From NCBI GenBank assembly GCA_937916415.1, contig CALGGH010000027.1, forward strand, positions 1 through 21,808: a stretch of 21,808 nucleotides of DNA, written 5' to 3'. A program made the translations under genes and the position numbers. Source of the DNA: an uncultured Lachnospiraceae bacterium. GTDB taxonomy: Bacteria; Bacillota; Clostridia; Lachnospirales; Lachnospiraceae. Shown one piece after another: positions 6,144 through 12,892 of the stretch. Within the stretch, counting starts at the first letter, position 1. Every line of letters starts with the position of its first letter. Below the pieces are notes generated by a model, which saw only the letters and a list, made by a program, of their open reading frames with translations, had not been told where the DNA came from and ran no database searches.

Positions 6144-6701
6144 TCAGTTACCCTGATCCATGTCCTTTTTTACGCGGTTTAAGTTCAGCGCCATGTTGTA
6201 CTTGCGGTCATTTTCCTCGAAATAATCCTCGATGTCGGAGATCGTGCCCGAATACGACGCGGCGATGAGCTTGAGCACGATGGAGCAGACCAGGCCTATC
6301 AGCGTGGAGTACAGCGCCGTGGACAGCGAGGTATAGAGCAGGTCGAACTGACCGTCCCTGACCGCAGTCAGGCCGGGGATCAGGCCGATGACGGTGCCCA
6401 GCAGTCCCAGCAGCGGGAAGACCGGGATCATCTGCGTCCACTTGAAATAAGCGGTGCTGTTTTTGTTGTATTTCTCACGGATGTAATCCATGTTTTCGGG
6501 CTGAAATTCAGTTATGGCCGACACGCCCATCATGCCTGAGGCTATGTCCACCACGGGCTTGCCCTTGATGGTCTCATAGACGTTCCTGGCTTCGTCACGG
6601 TTGTCCAGCATGCGCCTGTGTGCCGAGGACAGGCCGGTGAACACGATCACGCCGAATCCCGCTATCAGCGCGTTAATGACCCATAATATCACTTTATCCA
6701 T
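6144..6701 (-). CDS. MotA/TolQ/ExbB-family proton channel protein
   Basis: 185 residues from ATG 6701, chosen over the ATG at 6722 because CGGAGGAG lies just before it. Three transmembrane helices: about 4-24, about 92-112 (IPVFPLLGLLGTVIGLIPGL, the conserved ExbB TM2 motif with its Thr) and about 125-148 (STALYSTLIGLVCSIVLKL, matching TM3). The cytoplasmic loop between the first two is about 65 residues, the C-terminal tail short and charged. In this family five such subunits surround an ExbD dimer in the cytoplasmic membrane and turn proton flow into movement or force. Together with the next genes it forms a stator-like module. The energised partner is unknown; a TonB-type outer-membrane role would not fit a Gram-positive. 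Confidence 0.88.
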   Translation of the reverse strand: MDKVILWVINALIAGFGVIVFTGLSSAHRRMLDNRDEARNVYETIKGKPVVDIASGMMGVSAITEFQPENMDYIREKYNKNSTAYFKWTQMIPVFPLLGLLGTVIGLIPGLTAVRDGQFDLLYTSLSTALYSTLIGLVCSIVLKLIAASYSGTISDIEDYFEENDRKYNMALNLNRVKKDMDQGN

Positions 6702-6718
6702 TGCTGCTCCTCCGATGA

Positions 6719-7516
6719 TCATTTTTTATTATCCGGACCGGGGATGCCGCGGTTCTCACGGACCGGAGCCACCAGGATGCGGCCGGTGCCGCGATAGGTG
6801 TTGACCAGTCCCTCGCCGGACATCATCGATCCGACCAGCGTGGGAGTGGTGCGTTCTACCGTAAACCTAAGCTCCGCCGACCAGGCTATCGCCATGTTGC
6901 CGTCGATCCTGACCACGTCGTCCTTAACGTTGATCTCCAACAGCTCGTCCCTGGGCACCGGACTCTCGAGCGCGATCACTCCTATGCCCTTCATCACGGT
7001 GTTAAAGAGGCCCTCGCGTCCAAGCACCGCCGATGACACGTTCTGCCTGGCGGCCACCTGCAGCTCCGTATTGCCCTCGCAGGCCAGGAACATGCCGTCC
7101 TCCACGATCAGCCCTCCGGGCCAGTCCTTCAGGCATTCCAGTATGATATAGCGGAAAGATGGCTCCAGGATCAGCAGGCCCTCACCCGAATACCTGGGCT
7201 TGATGCCCTTTTCTCCGGTCACCTTGCCGCCCACGAACTTTTTGACCAGGTCGCCGGCATCCGATACGTCGGTCTGCGCGGTCACTCCTCCGATCATCAG
7301 CTGCATGGTGCCCTTCTGCGCGATCACCGACCGGTCACGGCGTATTTCCGCCACCAGCTGCCTCTTGCGCACGTCCATTTCCGACGCAAAATAAGCCAGT
7401 TCCGCCTCTTCGGGCCTGACTGACATGTCGCGCTCGTATTCCAGGACCGAAAAGGGGCCCATGGAATCCACGATCCTGTGTGCTTTTGTATCCTGAAAAA
7501 TATTAGTGTCAATCAC
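6719..7516 (-). CDS. AIM24-family protein
   Basis: 265 residues, soluble, mostly beta strands. Family features are the opening HRIVDSMGPFSVLEYE, the Gly-rich GGVTAQTD and GEGLLILEPSFRYIILE, then GREGLFNTVMKGIGVIALESPVP and a repeated MMSGEGLVNTYRGTGRILVAP near the end. AIM24 proteins (related to the yeast mitochondrial Aim24) have a scramblase-like beta fold and no agreed bacterial biochemical activity. The start is GTG at 7516, whose last two bases open the upstream hicB stop codon (GTGA), so translation is probably coupled to hicB. The ribosome binding site is weak. The next gene starts 18 bases beyond its stop. Context suggests a structural or membrane-associated partner of the ExbB/ExbD-like complex. 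Confidence 0.85.
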   Translation of the reverse strand: MIDTNIFQDTKAHRIVDSMGPFSVLEYERDMSVRPEEAELAYFASEMDVRKRQLVAEIRRDRSVIAQKGTMQLMIGGVTAQTDVSDAGDLVKKFVGGKVTGEKGIKPRYSGEGLLILEPSFRYIILECLKDWPGGLIVEDGMFLACEGNTELQVAARQNVSSAVLGREGLFNTVMKGIGVIALESPVPRDELLEINVKDDVVRIDGNMAIAWSAELRFTVERTTPTLVGSMMSGEGLVNTYRGTGRILVAPVRENRGIPGPDNKK

Positions 7517-7899
7517 GAGAATCTGCTCATCAGACCTTCCTGCAGTACCTGAGAACAGTTGATTCCCCTTCGATCCGCCAGATTAGCCATCCATGCAGGA
7601 AGGGACACGTTTTTTCTTACCGATTTCGTATCAGTTCTGGCCCGATACGAAATGGTATCAACCTGTATGATGGAGTATATGGTCTCATCATCATGAGGAA
7701 GAGAAGTCTGCACTGTCTGAACCGGTATGTCCAGGTTCTCATCCTCCGCGACTACCAGCCACCCGCCTGCCGCATCAACTATCTGTGCCAGCGCATCATC
7801 CAGATCCCTGCCGGTCGTTATGCATCCGGGCAGATCGGGAATCCGGGCATATACTTTTCCATCCTTAATCTGGAAGGTAGCTGAATATGAATATTTCAT
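7513..7899 (-). CDS. hicB: HicB antitoxin
   Basis: 128 residues. The N-terminal HicB-like domain (1-65) shows the standard pattern YSATFQIKDGKVYARIPDLPGCITTG followed by a DALAQIVDAAGGWL helix. The C-terminal DNA-binding part (about 94-128) reads SVRKNVSLPAWMANLADRRGINCSQVLQEGL, typical of the class with a ribbon-helix-helix-like tail. HicB neutralises the HicA RNase and represses the operon through the palindrome ahead of hicA. The ATG at 7899 overlaps the hicA stop (ATGA) and has GGAGG eight bases upstream. Its own stop overlaps the start of the AIM24-family gene, which is unusual because toxin-antitoxin pairs normally end a transcription unit. Confidence 0.93.
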   Translation of the reverse strand: MKYSYSATFQIKDGKVYARIPDLPGCITTGRDLDDALAQIVDAAGGWLVVAEDENLDIPVQTVQTSLPHDDETIYSIIQVDTISYRARTDTKSVRKNVSLPAWMANLADRRGINCSQVLQEGLMSRFS

Positions 7900-8099
7900 G
7901 ACTCATCCTCCATCCTTTTTTCATAACATTTTATTTCTTTCTGAATATACCTAAGATCATCCTCATCAAAATCATGTCTCTTAAGAGGTATTATGCTTTT
8001 TGTCTGATCATTGTAGTAAATGTCATGATTATAGCCTCTCCTCTTAACAACGTAACCACTATTTTTTAATTCTTTCTCTGCAATTTTATGTGGATTCAT
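7896..8099 (-). CDS. hicA: HicA toxin (mRNA interferase)
   Basis: 67 residues from ATG 8099. The frame is also open from a GTG at 8126, but that codon lies inside the promoter/operator palindrome, whereas ATG 8099 has AGGA six bases before it. It is a double-stranded RNA-binding-like HicA fold: KIAEKELKNSGYVVKRRGYNHDIYYND, with the catalytic His25 in the conserved GxNHDIY motif, then IIPLKRHDFDEDDLRYIQKEI, the usual strand and final helix. HicA cleaves mRNA and halts translation until bound by HicB. The toxin precedes the antitoxin, the standard order. Length and motifs are intact, so it is probably functional. Confidence 0.9.
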   Translation of the reverse strand: MNPHKIAEKELKNSGYVVKRRGYNHDIYYNDQTKSIIPLKRHDFDEDDLRYIQKEIKCYEKRMEDES

Positions 8100-8116
8100 C
8101 AAGTGTCCTACAATCT

Positions 8117-8145
8117 TATTATACACAATTTTGTGTATAATACAA
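8117..8145 (-). promoter_or_regulatory. hicAB promoter overlapped by a 26-bp palindromic operator
   Basis: Minus-strand promoter TTGTAT (8140-8145), 16-base spacer, TATAAT (8118-8123). A perfect inverted repeat with 12-bp arms and a 2-base centre covers 8117-8142 (TATTATACACAA on the left), spanning the whole core promoter. This is the expected position for autorepression by a HicB dimer or the HicAB complex. The start of transcription would fall about 10 bases before the ATG at 8099, giving a very short leader. Confidence 0.8.
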
Positions 8146-8152
8146 GTCGTTG

Positions 8153-9094
8153 TTACGGCAAAGATGAGGCGATCAGCTTCATCTCTCCGCTCATGTTCAG
8201 TGTACCATATCCGGCCGGAACTATGAAATGGGCTCCCTTTTTGACCGGATGCGAATCGACCGCGCCCTCTCCGTCGACCACGCTCATCAGCATGAAGGGC
8301 TTGTCGAAGCTTGCGCTCATCCCGCCGCTGCAGCTGATGCGGCAGACTTCATAGTACTCACAGGTGATGAGCCTGGCTATCTGCTCATCCGAGTCATCAC
8401 GTATGATCATGTCCGAAGCATCCGGCGAGGGCACCGTGATCACGTCCTTGGACTGCTGCAGGTGCAGCTGCCTGGGCTTGCCGCCAGAGAGACGGTCGTA
8501 ATCATAGAGCCTGTACGTAACGTCGGAATTCTGCTGCGTCTCGAGCAGCGTCACGCCGCCGCAGATCGCATGTACCGTGCCCGGATTGATCTGCACGAAA
8601 TCTCCGGGCGCTATGTCCACGTGACGTATCAGGTCATTCCAGCGTCCGCCGTCTATCATGTCGATGAGTTCCTCGCGCGTCTGCGCATTGTGACCGACCA
8701 CGAGCCGGCTGCCCGGCTCGGCGTCAAGCACGTACCAGCACTCCATTTTGCCCAGGGAGCCGTTCTCATGGATGCCCGCGTACTCGTCATCCGGATGCAC
8801 CTGGATGCTCAGGTCCTCCCGGGCGGATATTATCTTGGTCAGCAGCGGGAACCGGTCTCCCCCGACGCCGCCGAAGATTTCCCTGTGCCGGTCCCAGAGC
8901 TCGCTTAAGTGCAGGCCCGCATAACTGCCGCCATCGATCAGGTCGTCGCCCTGGGGGTGCGCCGAGATGCCCCAGCATTCGCCTATGTCATCTCCGGGCT
9001 CGTCGTATCCGAACACGTCGCGGAGCGCGGTGCCGCCCCATATCGTGTGACTAAACGTCGGTTTCATAAATATCAGTTCTTTTTTCATTTTCAT
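8153..9094 (-). CDS. manA: Mannose-6-phosphate isomerase, class I
   Basis: Cytoplasmic zinc enzyme interconverting mannose-6-phosphate and fructose-6-phosphate. 313 residues, the length of the short bacterial class I form. Motifs: IWGGTALRDVF and GECWGISAHP near the start, then the zinc ligands Gln98 and His100 in LSIQVHPDDEYA, Glu118 in KMECWYVLD, and His175 in NPGTVHAI. The catalytic Arg195 sits in DVTYRLYDYDR. Two possible starts exist, ATG 9094 and ATG 9088, both behind GGGGG. It follows the NUDIX gene by 18 bases and shares its transcript. Mannose-1-phosphate from the GH130 enzymes needs a phosphomannomutase (not in this window) before reaching this enzyme. The hicAB promoter begins right after its stop. 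Confidence 0.93.
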   Translation of the reverse strand: MKMKKELIFMKPTFSHTIWGGTALRDVFGYDEPGDDIGECWGISAHPQGDDLIDGGSYAGLHLSELWDRHREIFGGVGGDRFPLLTKIISAREDLSIQVHPDDEYAGIHENGSLGKMECWYVLDAEPGSRLVVGHNAQTREELIDMIDGGRWNDLIRHVDIAPGDFVQINPGTVHAICGGVTLLETQQNSDVTYRLYDYDRLSGGKPRQLHLQQSKDVITVPSPDASDMIIRDDSDEQIARLITCEYYEVCRISCSGGMSASFDKPFMLMSVVDGEGAVDSHPVKKGAHFIVPAGYGTLNMSGEMKLIASSLP

Positions 9095-9112
9095 ATACCC
9101 CCATAGGTCATT

Positions 9113-9742
9113 TTACTTCAAAAATTCAAACGGGGCCCGCGGGTTCGCGTGCACGAACATCCCGAGCAACAGCTGCGCGCGCATCGAGGTGATCTCCTCA
9201 CGCAGGATCCTGCGGGCCTCGCCTGCGTCAGCCCACATGGGGCGGATGTATTCGGTGTCCTCCTGAAAGCCTGCGGACAGCTCGCCACTGACGGTGCCGA
9301 ATACGTTGATGCCGACCTCGTCCGTTATCCCCTGCGCCAGCATGTACGGCCGGGTCAGCCCGCTGTCGCCGGCATCATATGGAGTAAACTCCATGCCCGT
9401 CTCCTCCCTGATCTCACGGATCGCCGCTTCCCCGGGAGTCTCGCCGGGTTCCATGAGGCCCGCCGGCAGCTCATACAGGTAACGGTTCACGGGATAGCGG
9501 TACTGGTGCACCATGAGTATCCTCGAGGGATCCTTTTCATCCAGAGCATAGACCAGCACTCCCTCCGGAGTCAGGTCCCCGCTGCGGACCACGATCCTGC
9601 CCTCATTACGCCTGCTGGCGAAATAATATTTGAAATCCGCGCCGCTGTGAGCGATCGCGTCCATTTCATACAGGTTCAAAAATGGATTGTCCGTAAGGCG
9701 GCGGACGTTTGTAAAGTATGATTTCTCTTTCTTTTTTTCCAT
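9113..9742 (-). CDS. NUDIX hydrolase, ADP-ribose pyrophosphatase-like
   Basis: 209 residues. The NUDIX box is complete at 95-117 (G-LMEPG-E-TPGEAAI-RE-I-REETGM) and is preceded by HQYRYPVNRYLYELPAG, the strand seen in ADP-ribose and related nucleotide-sugar pyrophosphatases. These Mg-dependent enzymes split nucleoside diphosphate-linked compounds, releasing for example AMP and ribose-5-phosphate. Pairing with manA and proximity to a mannan locus make a GDP-mannose-type substrate conceivable, but the upstream strand pattern favours ADP-ribose-like substrates. The start ATG 9742 has only a weak GGAT site, and a weak minus-strand promoter (TTGCTG, 15 bases, TATATT at about 9765-9791) lies ahead. 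It is first gene of the nudix-manA pair. Confidence 0.88.
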   Translation of the reverse strand: MEKKKEKSYFTNVRRLTDNPFLNLYEMDAIAHSGADFKYYFASRRNEGRIVVRSGDLTPEGVLVYALDEKDPSRILMVHQYRYPVNRYLYELPAGLMEPGETPGEAAIREIREETGMEFTPYDAGDSGLTRPYMLAQGITDEVGINVFGTVSGELSAGFQEDTEYIRPMWADAGEARRILREEITSMRAQLLLGMFVHANPRAPFEFLK

Positions 9743-9769
9743 TGAATTATCCGCGAAATATGCTAATAT
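9743..9769 (+). promoter_or_regulatory. Possible plus-strand promoter opposite the NUDIX gene
   Basis: TTGAAT (9743-9748) and an extended -10 TGCTAATAT (9761-9769) with a 15-base spacer. It would start a transcript near 9776 leading straight to the terminator at 9821-9859. It overlaps the weak minus-strand promoter of the NUDIX gene, so the two may exclude each other. Confidence 0.35.
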
Positions 9770-9775
9770 AGATAC

Positions 9776-9859
9776 ATAGAGGCGACAGCAACGCCCCTTA
9801 ACTACAGGTTACGACATGAGAAAACCGCCGTGGACTCGCAATCGCAGGGCGGTTTTTTT
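9776..9859 (+). ncRNA. Candidate small structured RNA (~85 nt)
   Basis: Between two minus-strand genes, the plus strand carries a promoter-like pair and then GGCG-ACAGCAA-CGCC (9781-9795). Next comes a TAAC/GTTA mini-hairpin (about 9799-9811) and a strong intrinsic terminator. No open frame with a ribosome binding site is inside. It matches no riboswitch class or RNA family that I recognise. Alternatively the hairpin is simply a bidirectional terminator for the esterase operon and the rest is leader of the NUDIX gene. Confidence 0.35.
9821..9859. terminator. Intrinsic terminator, strongest on the plus strand
   Basis: AAAACCGCC (9821-9829) pairs with GGCGGTTTT (9848-9856), followed by seven T in total on the plus strand. 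On the minus strand the stem is followed by only four T, so it may also end transcription from the esterase gene (stop at 9907), less efficiently. Confidence 0.75.
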
Positions 9860-9906
9860 ATTGGGAGTTGCTACCGCCTGACATCAATTATGTCAAATCA
9901 TCAGTA

Positions 9907-11205
9907 TCATTCAACAGTATTTACTTTTCCGGAAACTATGATTCCGGCCAGATAGAAGTCTCCTTTATATTCGGCGATGCCATCGTCAATAATCTCGATC
10001 CTGACTGCATGCTTCCCGACTGTTTCGCTCATGTGCACGTCAGTGAGCACCAGCTTGTCGCCCCAGGTCTCGTCGAAGTTGGCATCGAGGATGAGCGGAC
10101 CGGCTCCAGCAGACTGCATGCCCTGCTCCGTCTCTCCCTCCGTGCCCGGGATCGTTGCTTCGGCACCGTCGATCAACACGCGGGCCCTCGGCGCAGGCTG
10201 GCTGATCGTGCGCCTGTACTGTATCGCGATGCAGCTGCCCTCGACCTCATATTCGGCATAGCTGCCCGGAGCCGTGGCTGAGTAGCCTTCCTTAAAGCAG
10301 TCCCTGACCGCCGTCCTGGGGGAATCGTCCGGCGTAAAGCCCTGCATCGCCTTTAGGACGGATCCGGAATTGCGGTTATCGTACTTCACGCTGTGCTCAT
10401 AACGGTTCAGCGTCAGCGGCGCGGGGAGCATGCAGTTCTCTTCGGGATGCTCCATTTCTTCGGCAACCCTGTCCCAGTCCTGCTGCTCCTCCCTGTCAGC
10501 CTCGGTGAAGGCCTCTATATAGGACGGCTTGCCTGCATAACCGTATTTCCTGACTGAGTCCAGGTAATGCGTGATCACTCCCGCAACCAGGGCATGCCCG
10601 TCGTCATTGGGATGCAGGTCATCAGGGGTGATCTCGCGATTGTTCCCGATCTCCCCGCGCAAAATGGCGTCATATATCGTGGTCCTCATGCTGACCATCG
10701 GCAGACCGTAGTGCCGGGCGATCCGTCTGTGGATCCTTTCGGAGTTAGCGCCATTGTTGTAGAATACGTTGGCCATCAGCATGAACGCCACGTCCTCCCG
10801 ATAGGACAGGATCTGCCTCACGGCTCCCTCATAGGTTTCCATGAAATGATCCTCGCATTCGTCATTTACCGAGAATTCCATCAGCACGAAGTCGGGCCTG
10901 TGCGCAAGCAGATGCTCCTTAAGCCTGGCGGCCGCATACTCCGAATCAGTGGCTCCTATGCCCGCGTTGACGTACTTTATCTCGGACTGCGGAAATCCTT
11001 GCCTGAACCAGTCATACACGCGGTATGCGTAGCAGAGCGTATCATCCGTAGCCACGGATCCCTGAGTGATGCTGCCTCCGAGGAAAGCGACGGTGATCGG
11101 CTCGCCGGCCTCTGCCCCGGACATGCATTTCTCGATCAACCGGACCCTTTCGGGCGTGCCCCGCTCTGCCACGGCCCCATCATAATTTAGTTTTACGTTC
11201 TTCAT
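9907..11205 (-). CDS. Cytoplasmic SGNH/GDSL esterase with C-terminal beta domain, probable mannan acetylesterase (CE17-like)
   Basis: 432 residues, no signal peptide, so it acts inside the cell. The SGNH hydrolase domain (about 35-215) has block I AFLGGSITQGS with nucleophile Ser45, block II around NAGIGAT, block III SVND with Asn114, and block V DDLHPND with Asp195 and His198. A second, mainly beta region follows (about 250-432), consistent with a carbohydrate-binding or jelly-roll domain. The Roseburia CE17 enzyme that removes acetyl groups from manno-oligosaccharides has the same general build (SGNH plus CBM35-like) and also sits beside GH130 and epimerase genes. Start ATG 11205 follows AAGGAGA. 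It is last in the mannan cluster. Family is certain; acetyl-mannoside specificity is inferred from context. Confidence 0.8.
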   Translation of the reverse strand: MKNVKLNYDGAVAERGTPERVRLIEKCMSGAEAGEPITVAFLGGSITQGSVATDDTLCYAYRVYDWFRQGFPQSEIKYVNAGIGATDSEYAAARLKEHLLAHRPDFVLMEFSVNDECEDHFMETYEGAVRQILSYREDVAFMLMANVFYNNGANSERIHRRIARHYGLPMVSMRTTIYDAILRGEIGNNREITPDDLHPNDDGHALVAGVITHYLDSVRKYGYAGKPSYIEAFTEADREEQQDWDRVAEEMEHPEENCMLPAPLTLNRYEHSVKYDNRNSGSVLKAMQGFTPDDSPRTAVRDCFKEGYSATAPGSYAEYEVEGSCIAIQYRRTISQPAPRARVLIDGAEATIPGTEGETEQGMQSAGAGPLILDANFDETWGDKLVLTDVHMSETVGKHAVRIEIIDDGIAEYKGDFYLAGIIVSGKVNTVE

Positions 11206-11256
11206 TCTGTCTCCTTACGTTTTTCTCCCGACGTGATTCGTTTAGGGAAACGCTGA

Positions 11257-12831
11257 TCAATGCCCAGCCATCAGGAACCGTCCGCGTCCGCCTTTATCTC
11301 CATGTACGGTGCCTTTATCACGCATCGCATGCATCATGACGATCCCCGCCACGTAAAACAGCGGCATGTTATAGATCGTATATCTCGTCTGGCAAAAGAT
11401 CACCGCGCTCACGAGTCCCACGTTCAGCACTATGCCTGCCAGGACCAGGCACCCTGACAGGAATGCGTCCTGAGCCATGAGCCCCGTATTGCCATCCGGC
11501 AGATCCGCGAGCCCGCCGTCAGCCGGCGATCCCGGCACGCATCCCTCATCCGGAGATTCCGGAGCGCAACCGTCATCCGGCTTGCTCCGGCCCCTTTGTC
11601 CGTTCCTGAACAGCACCGCCAACAGCACGATGAACCCTGCATACGCGATCACCGAATACGCTGCGAGCACCCTGTTCATGCGCGCGACGGTAAGCACGAG
11701 CCCCGACATGAAGTTTGACGCGAAAATCCCGGTCAGCCGTCCCGTCTCATGCGGAATGAGTGATGCATTGAAAGCAGACCTCACCACGTCCATCCTCTCA
11801 GAATGCAGGCTTGCTTCGGCCAGCGGCGCATATTCCAGGTCATCCACGCATCTCTCCAGCACGACCTCCATCACGTCGAGCTGTATGTGATCATAATTCC
11901 CCGCGAAATGCGCGACTCCGTCCATCCATCCGCCCGGCGCGGAATTCTGCAGGTATCCGGCCGCGTCACACTCATCATATATTTCCAGGAACACGTCACG
12001 TATCCCGGGATCAACGTACTCCGCGAATTCCCTGTCCGCGGCATACATGGCCACGGTGGTCACGAAACGGTTGTCCTCGGTATGCCTGACGAACGCGCCC
12101 CTGAGCACATAATTGTATGCCCTGTCAAAAATGCCTGATGCCACCAGCATCAGCACCAGCGTCACGAGCAGGACCAGCCACTTTTTGACGGCGCTTCCCC
12201 GCCCGGAATTACCCCCATCAGACTGCCGCTCCCTGATGCGCCGGAGCATTTCTCCCACGATCAGGAGCGCTGCCAGCACGTACATCTGCTTGCGTGCGGA
12301 TATCCCCAATAAGGCCATCACGGCAGCCATCACGAAATGCCTGCGGCTCCCGGTCAGGACGTATTCAAGCTCATGCCTGAAAAAAAGCAGATATATGCTG
12401 ATCGTGATCCCTTCGGTCAGGATGCAGTTGGAGTACATGGAACCCCTCCTCGCCGCAAAACGGTTGAGCAGGGACGTGCCCAGCGGGATCACCATGACCG
12501 TCAGCGCGGTTAGCCCATTTAGCCTGAAACGCTCAGACAAAAAGCTGACCAGGCCGGTAACGGACGCCGCCGCGAGCAGGCTTTGCATGCCGACGACCCA
12601 AAAGAGATACGGCTGTTCCTCCATCGGCACGGATTCACGATAGCCGCAGACGGTTCTAAAGAGAGCCAGCATCGTCGGATACAACGGCTCCCTTGAATCA
12701 TACATGGTCACGTAGCTGATGCTGTCCGCGCACCACACGGCTCCATCCAGCAGCCAGAAGATGCCATAAAAAATCAGCGGAATGGCTATCAGGCCGCACT
12801 TGAAAATCTTTGACCGCAACGCTTCTTTCAT
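11257..12831 (-). CDS. Polytopic membrane protein, GT-C glycosyltransferase-like
   Basis: 524 residues with about ten hydrophobic segments: 11-30, several between 75 and 210, 215-235, then a large soluble region of roughly 120 residues (about 240-360), and further helices before and after a charged loop. The first extracytoplasmic loop contains CADSISYVTMYDSREPLYP (34-52), with acidic residues just after TM1 as in GT-C enzymes such as GT39/ArnT-like mannosyltransferases. The C-terminal QTRYTIYNMPLFY also fits that group. Residues about 411-451 form a low-complexity cytoplasmic loop with degenerate PDDGCAPES/PDEGCVPGS repeats. Substrate unknown; a lipid-linked sugar donor would be expected. 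It lies between the GH130_2 and esterase genes and is not part of known mannan loci. The start ATG 12831 has a poor ribosome binding site. Confidence 0.6.
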   Translation of the reverse strand: MKEALRSKIFKCGLIAIPLIFYGIFWLLDGAVWCADSISYVTMYDSREPLYPTMLALFRTVCGYRESVPMEEQPYLFWVVGMQSLLAAASVTGLVSFLSERFRLNGLTALTVMVIPLGTSLLNRFAARRGSMYSNCILTEGITISIYLLFFRHELEYVLTGSRRHFVMAAVMALLGISARKQMYVLAALLIVGEMLRRIRERQSDGGNSGRGSAVKKWLVLLVTLVLMLVASGIFDRAYNYVLRGAFVRHTEDNRFVTTVAMYAADREFAEYVDPGIRDVFLEIYDECDAAGYLQNSAPGGWMDGVAHFAGNYDHIQLDVMEVVLERCVDDLEYAPLAEASLHSERMDVVRSAFNASLIPHETGRLTGIFASNFMSGLVLTVARMNRVLAAYSVIAYAGFIVLLAVLFRNGQRGRSKPDDGCAPESPDEGCVPGSPADGGLADLPDGNTGLMAQDAFLSGCLVLAGIVLNVGLVSAVIFCQTRYTIYNMPLFYVAGIVMMHAMRDKGTVHGDKGGRGRFLMAGH

Positions 12832-12850
12832 GCTTTTTAGTATATCACAA

Positions 12851-12880
12851 ACGTGCCGGGCACGAACGTACCCGGCACGT
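12851..12880 (-). terminator. Strong stem-loop at the end of the GH130 gene block
   Basis: ACGTGCCGGG (12851-12860) pairs perfectly with CCCGGCACGT (12871-12880) across a 10-base loop, 12 bases after the GH130_2 stop. There is no clear U-run on the minus strand (TTGTGATATAC follows). It may act as a transcript-end protector or partial attenuator rather than a full terminator. Confidence 0.55.
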
Positions 12881-12892
12881 GCGGCGCGTCCC

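Noticed and set aside
6144..6722. ExbB start at ATG 6722
   Set aside because: The MIIGGAA extension covers the CGGAGGAG ribosome binding site of ATG 6701, and family members begin at the hydrophobic helix.
4918..7516. Calling the operon a Zorya defence system
   Set aside because: The ExbB-like protein lacks the long ZorA tail, the partner is ExbD-like and not a ZorB with a peptidoglycan-binding domain, and no helicase or nuclease gene is present.
8101..8126. HicA start at GTG 8126
   Set aside because: That codon lies within the -10/operator palindrome, upstream of the likely transcription start; ATG 8099 has a properly spaced AGGA.
9776..9859. Known riboswitch (fluoride, NAD, preQ1 and similar)
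   Set aside because: The short hairpins do not reproduce any consensus core that I know, and the terminator faces away from the neighbouring genes.
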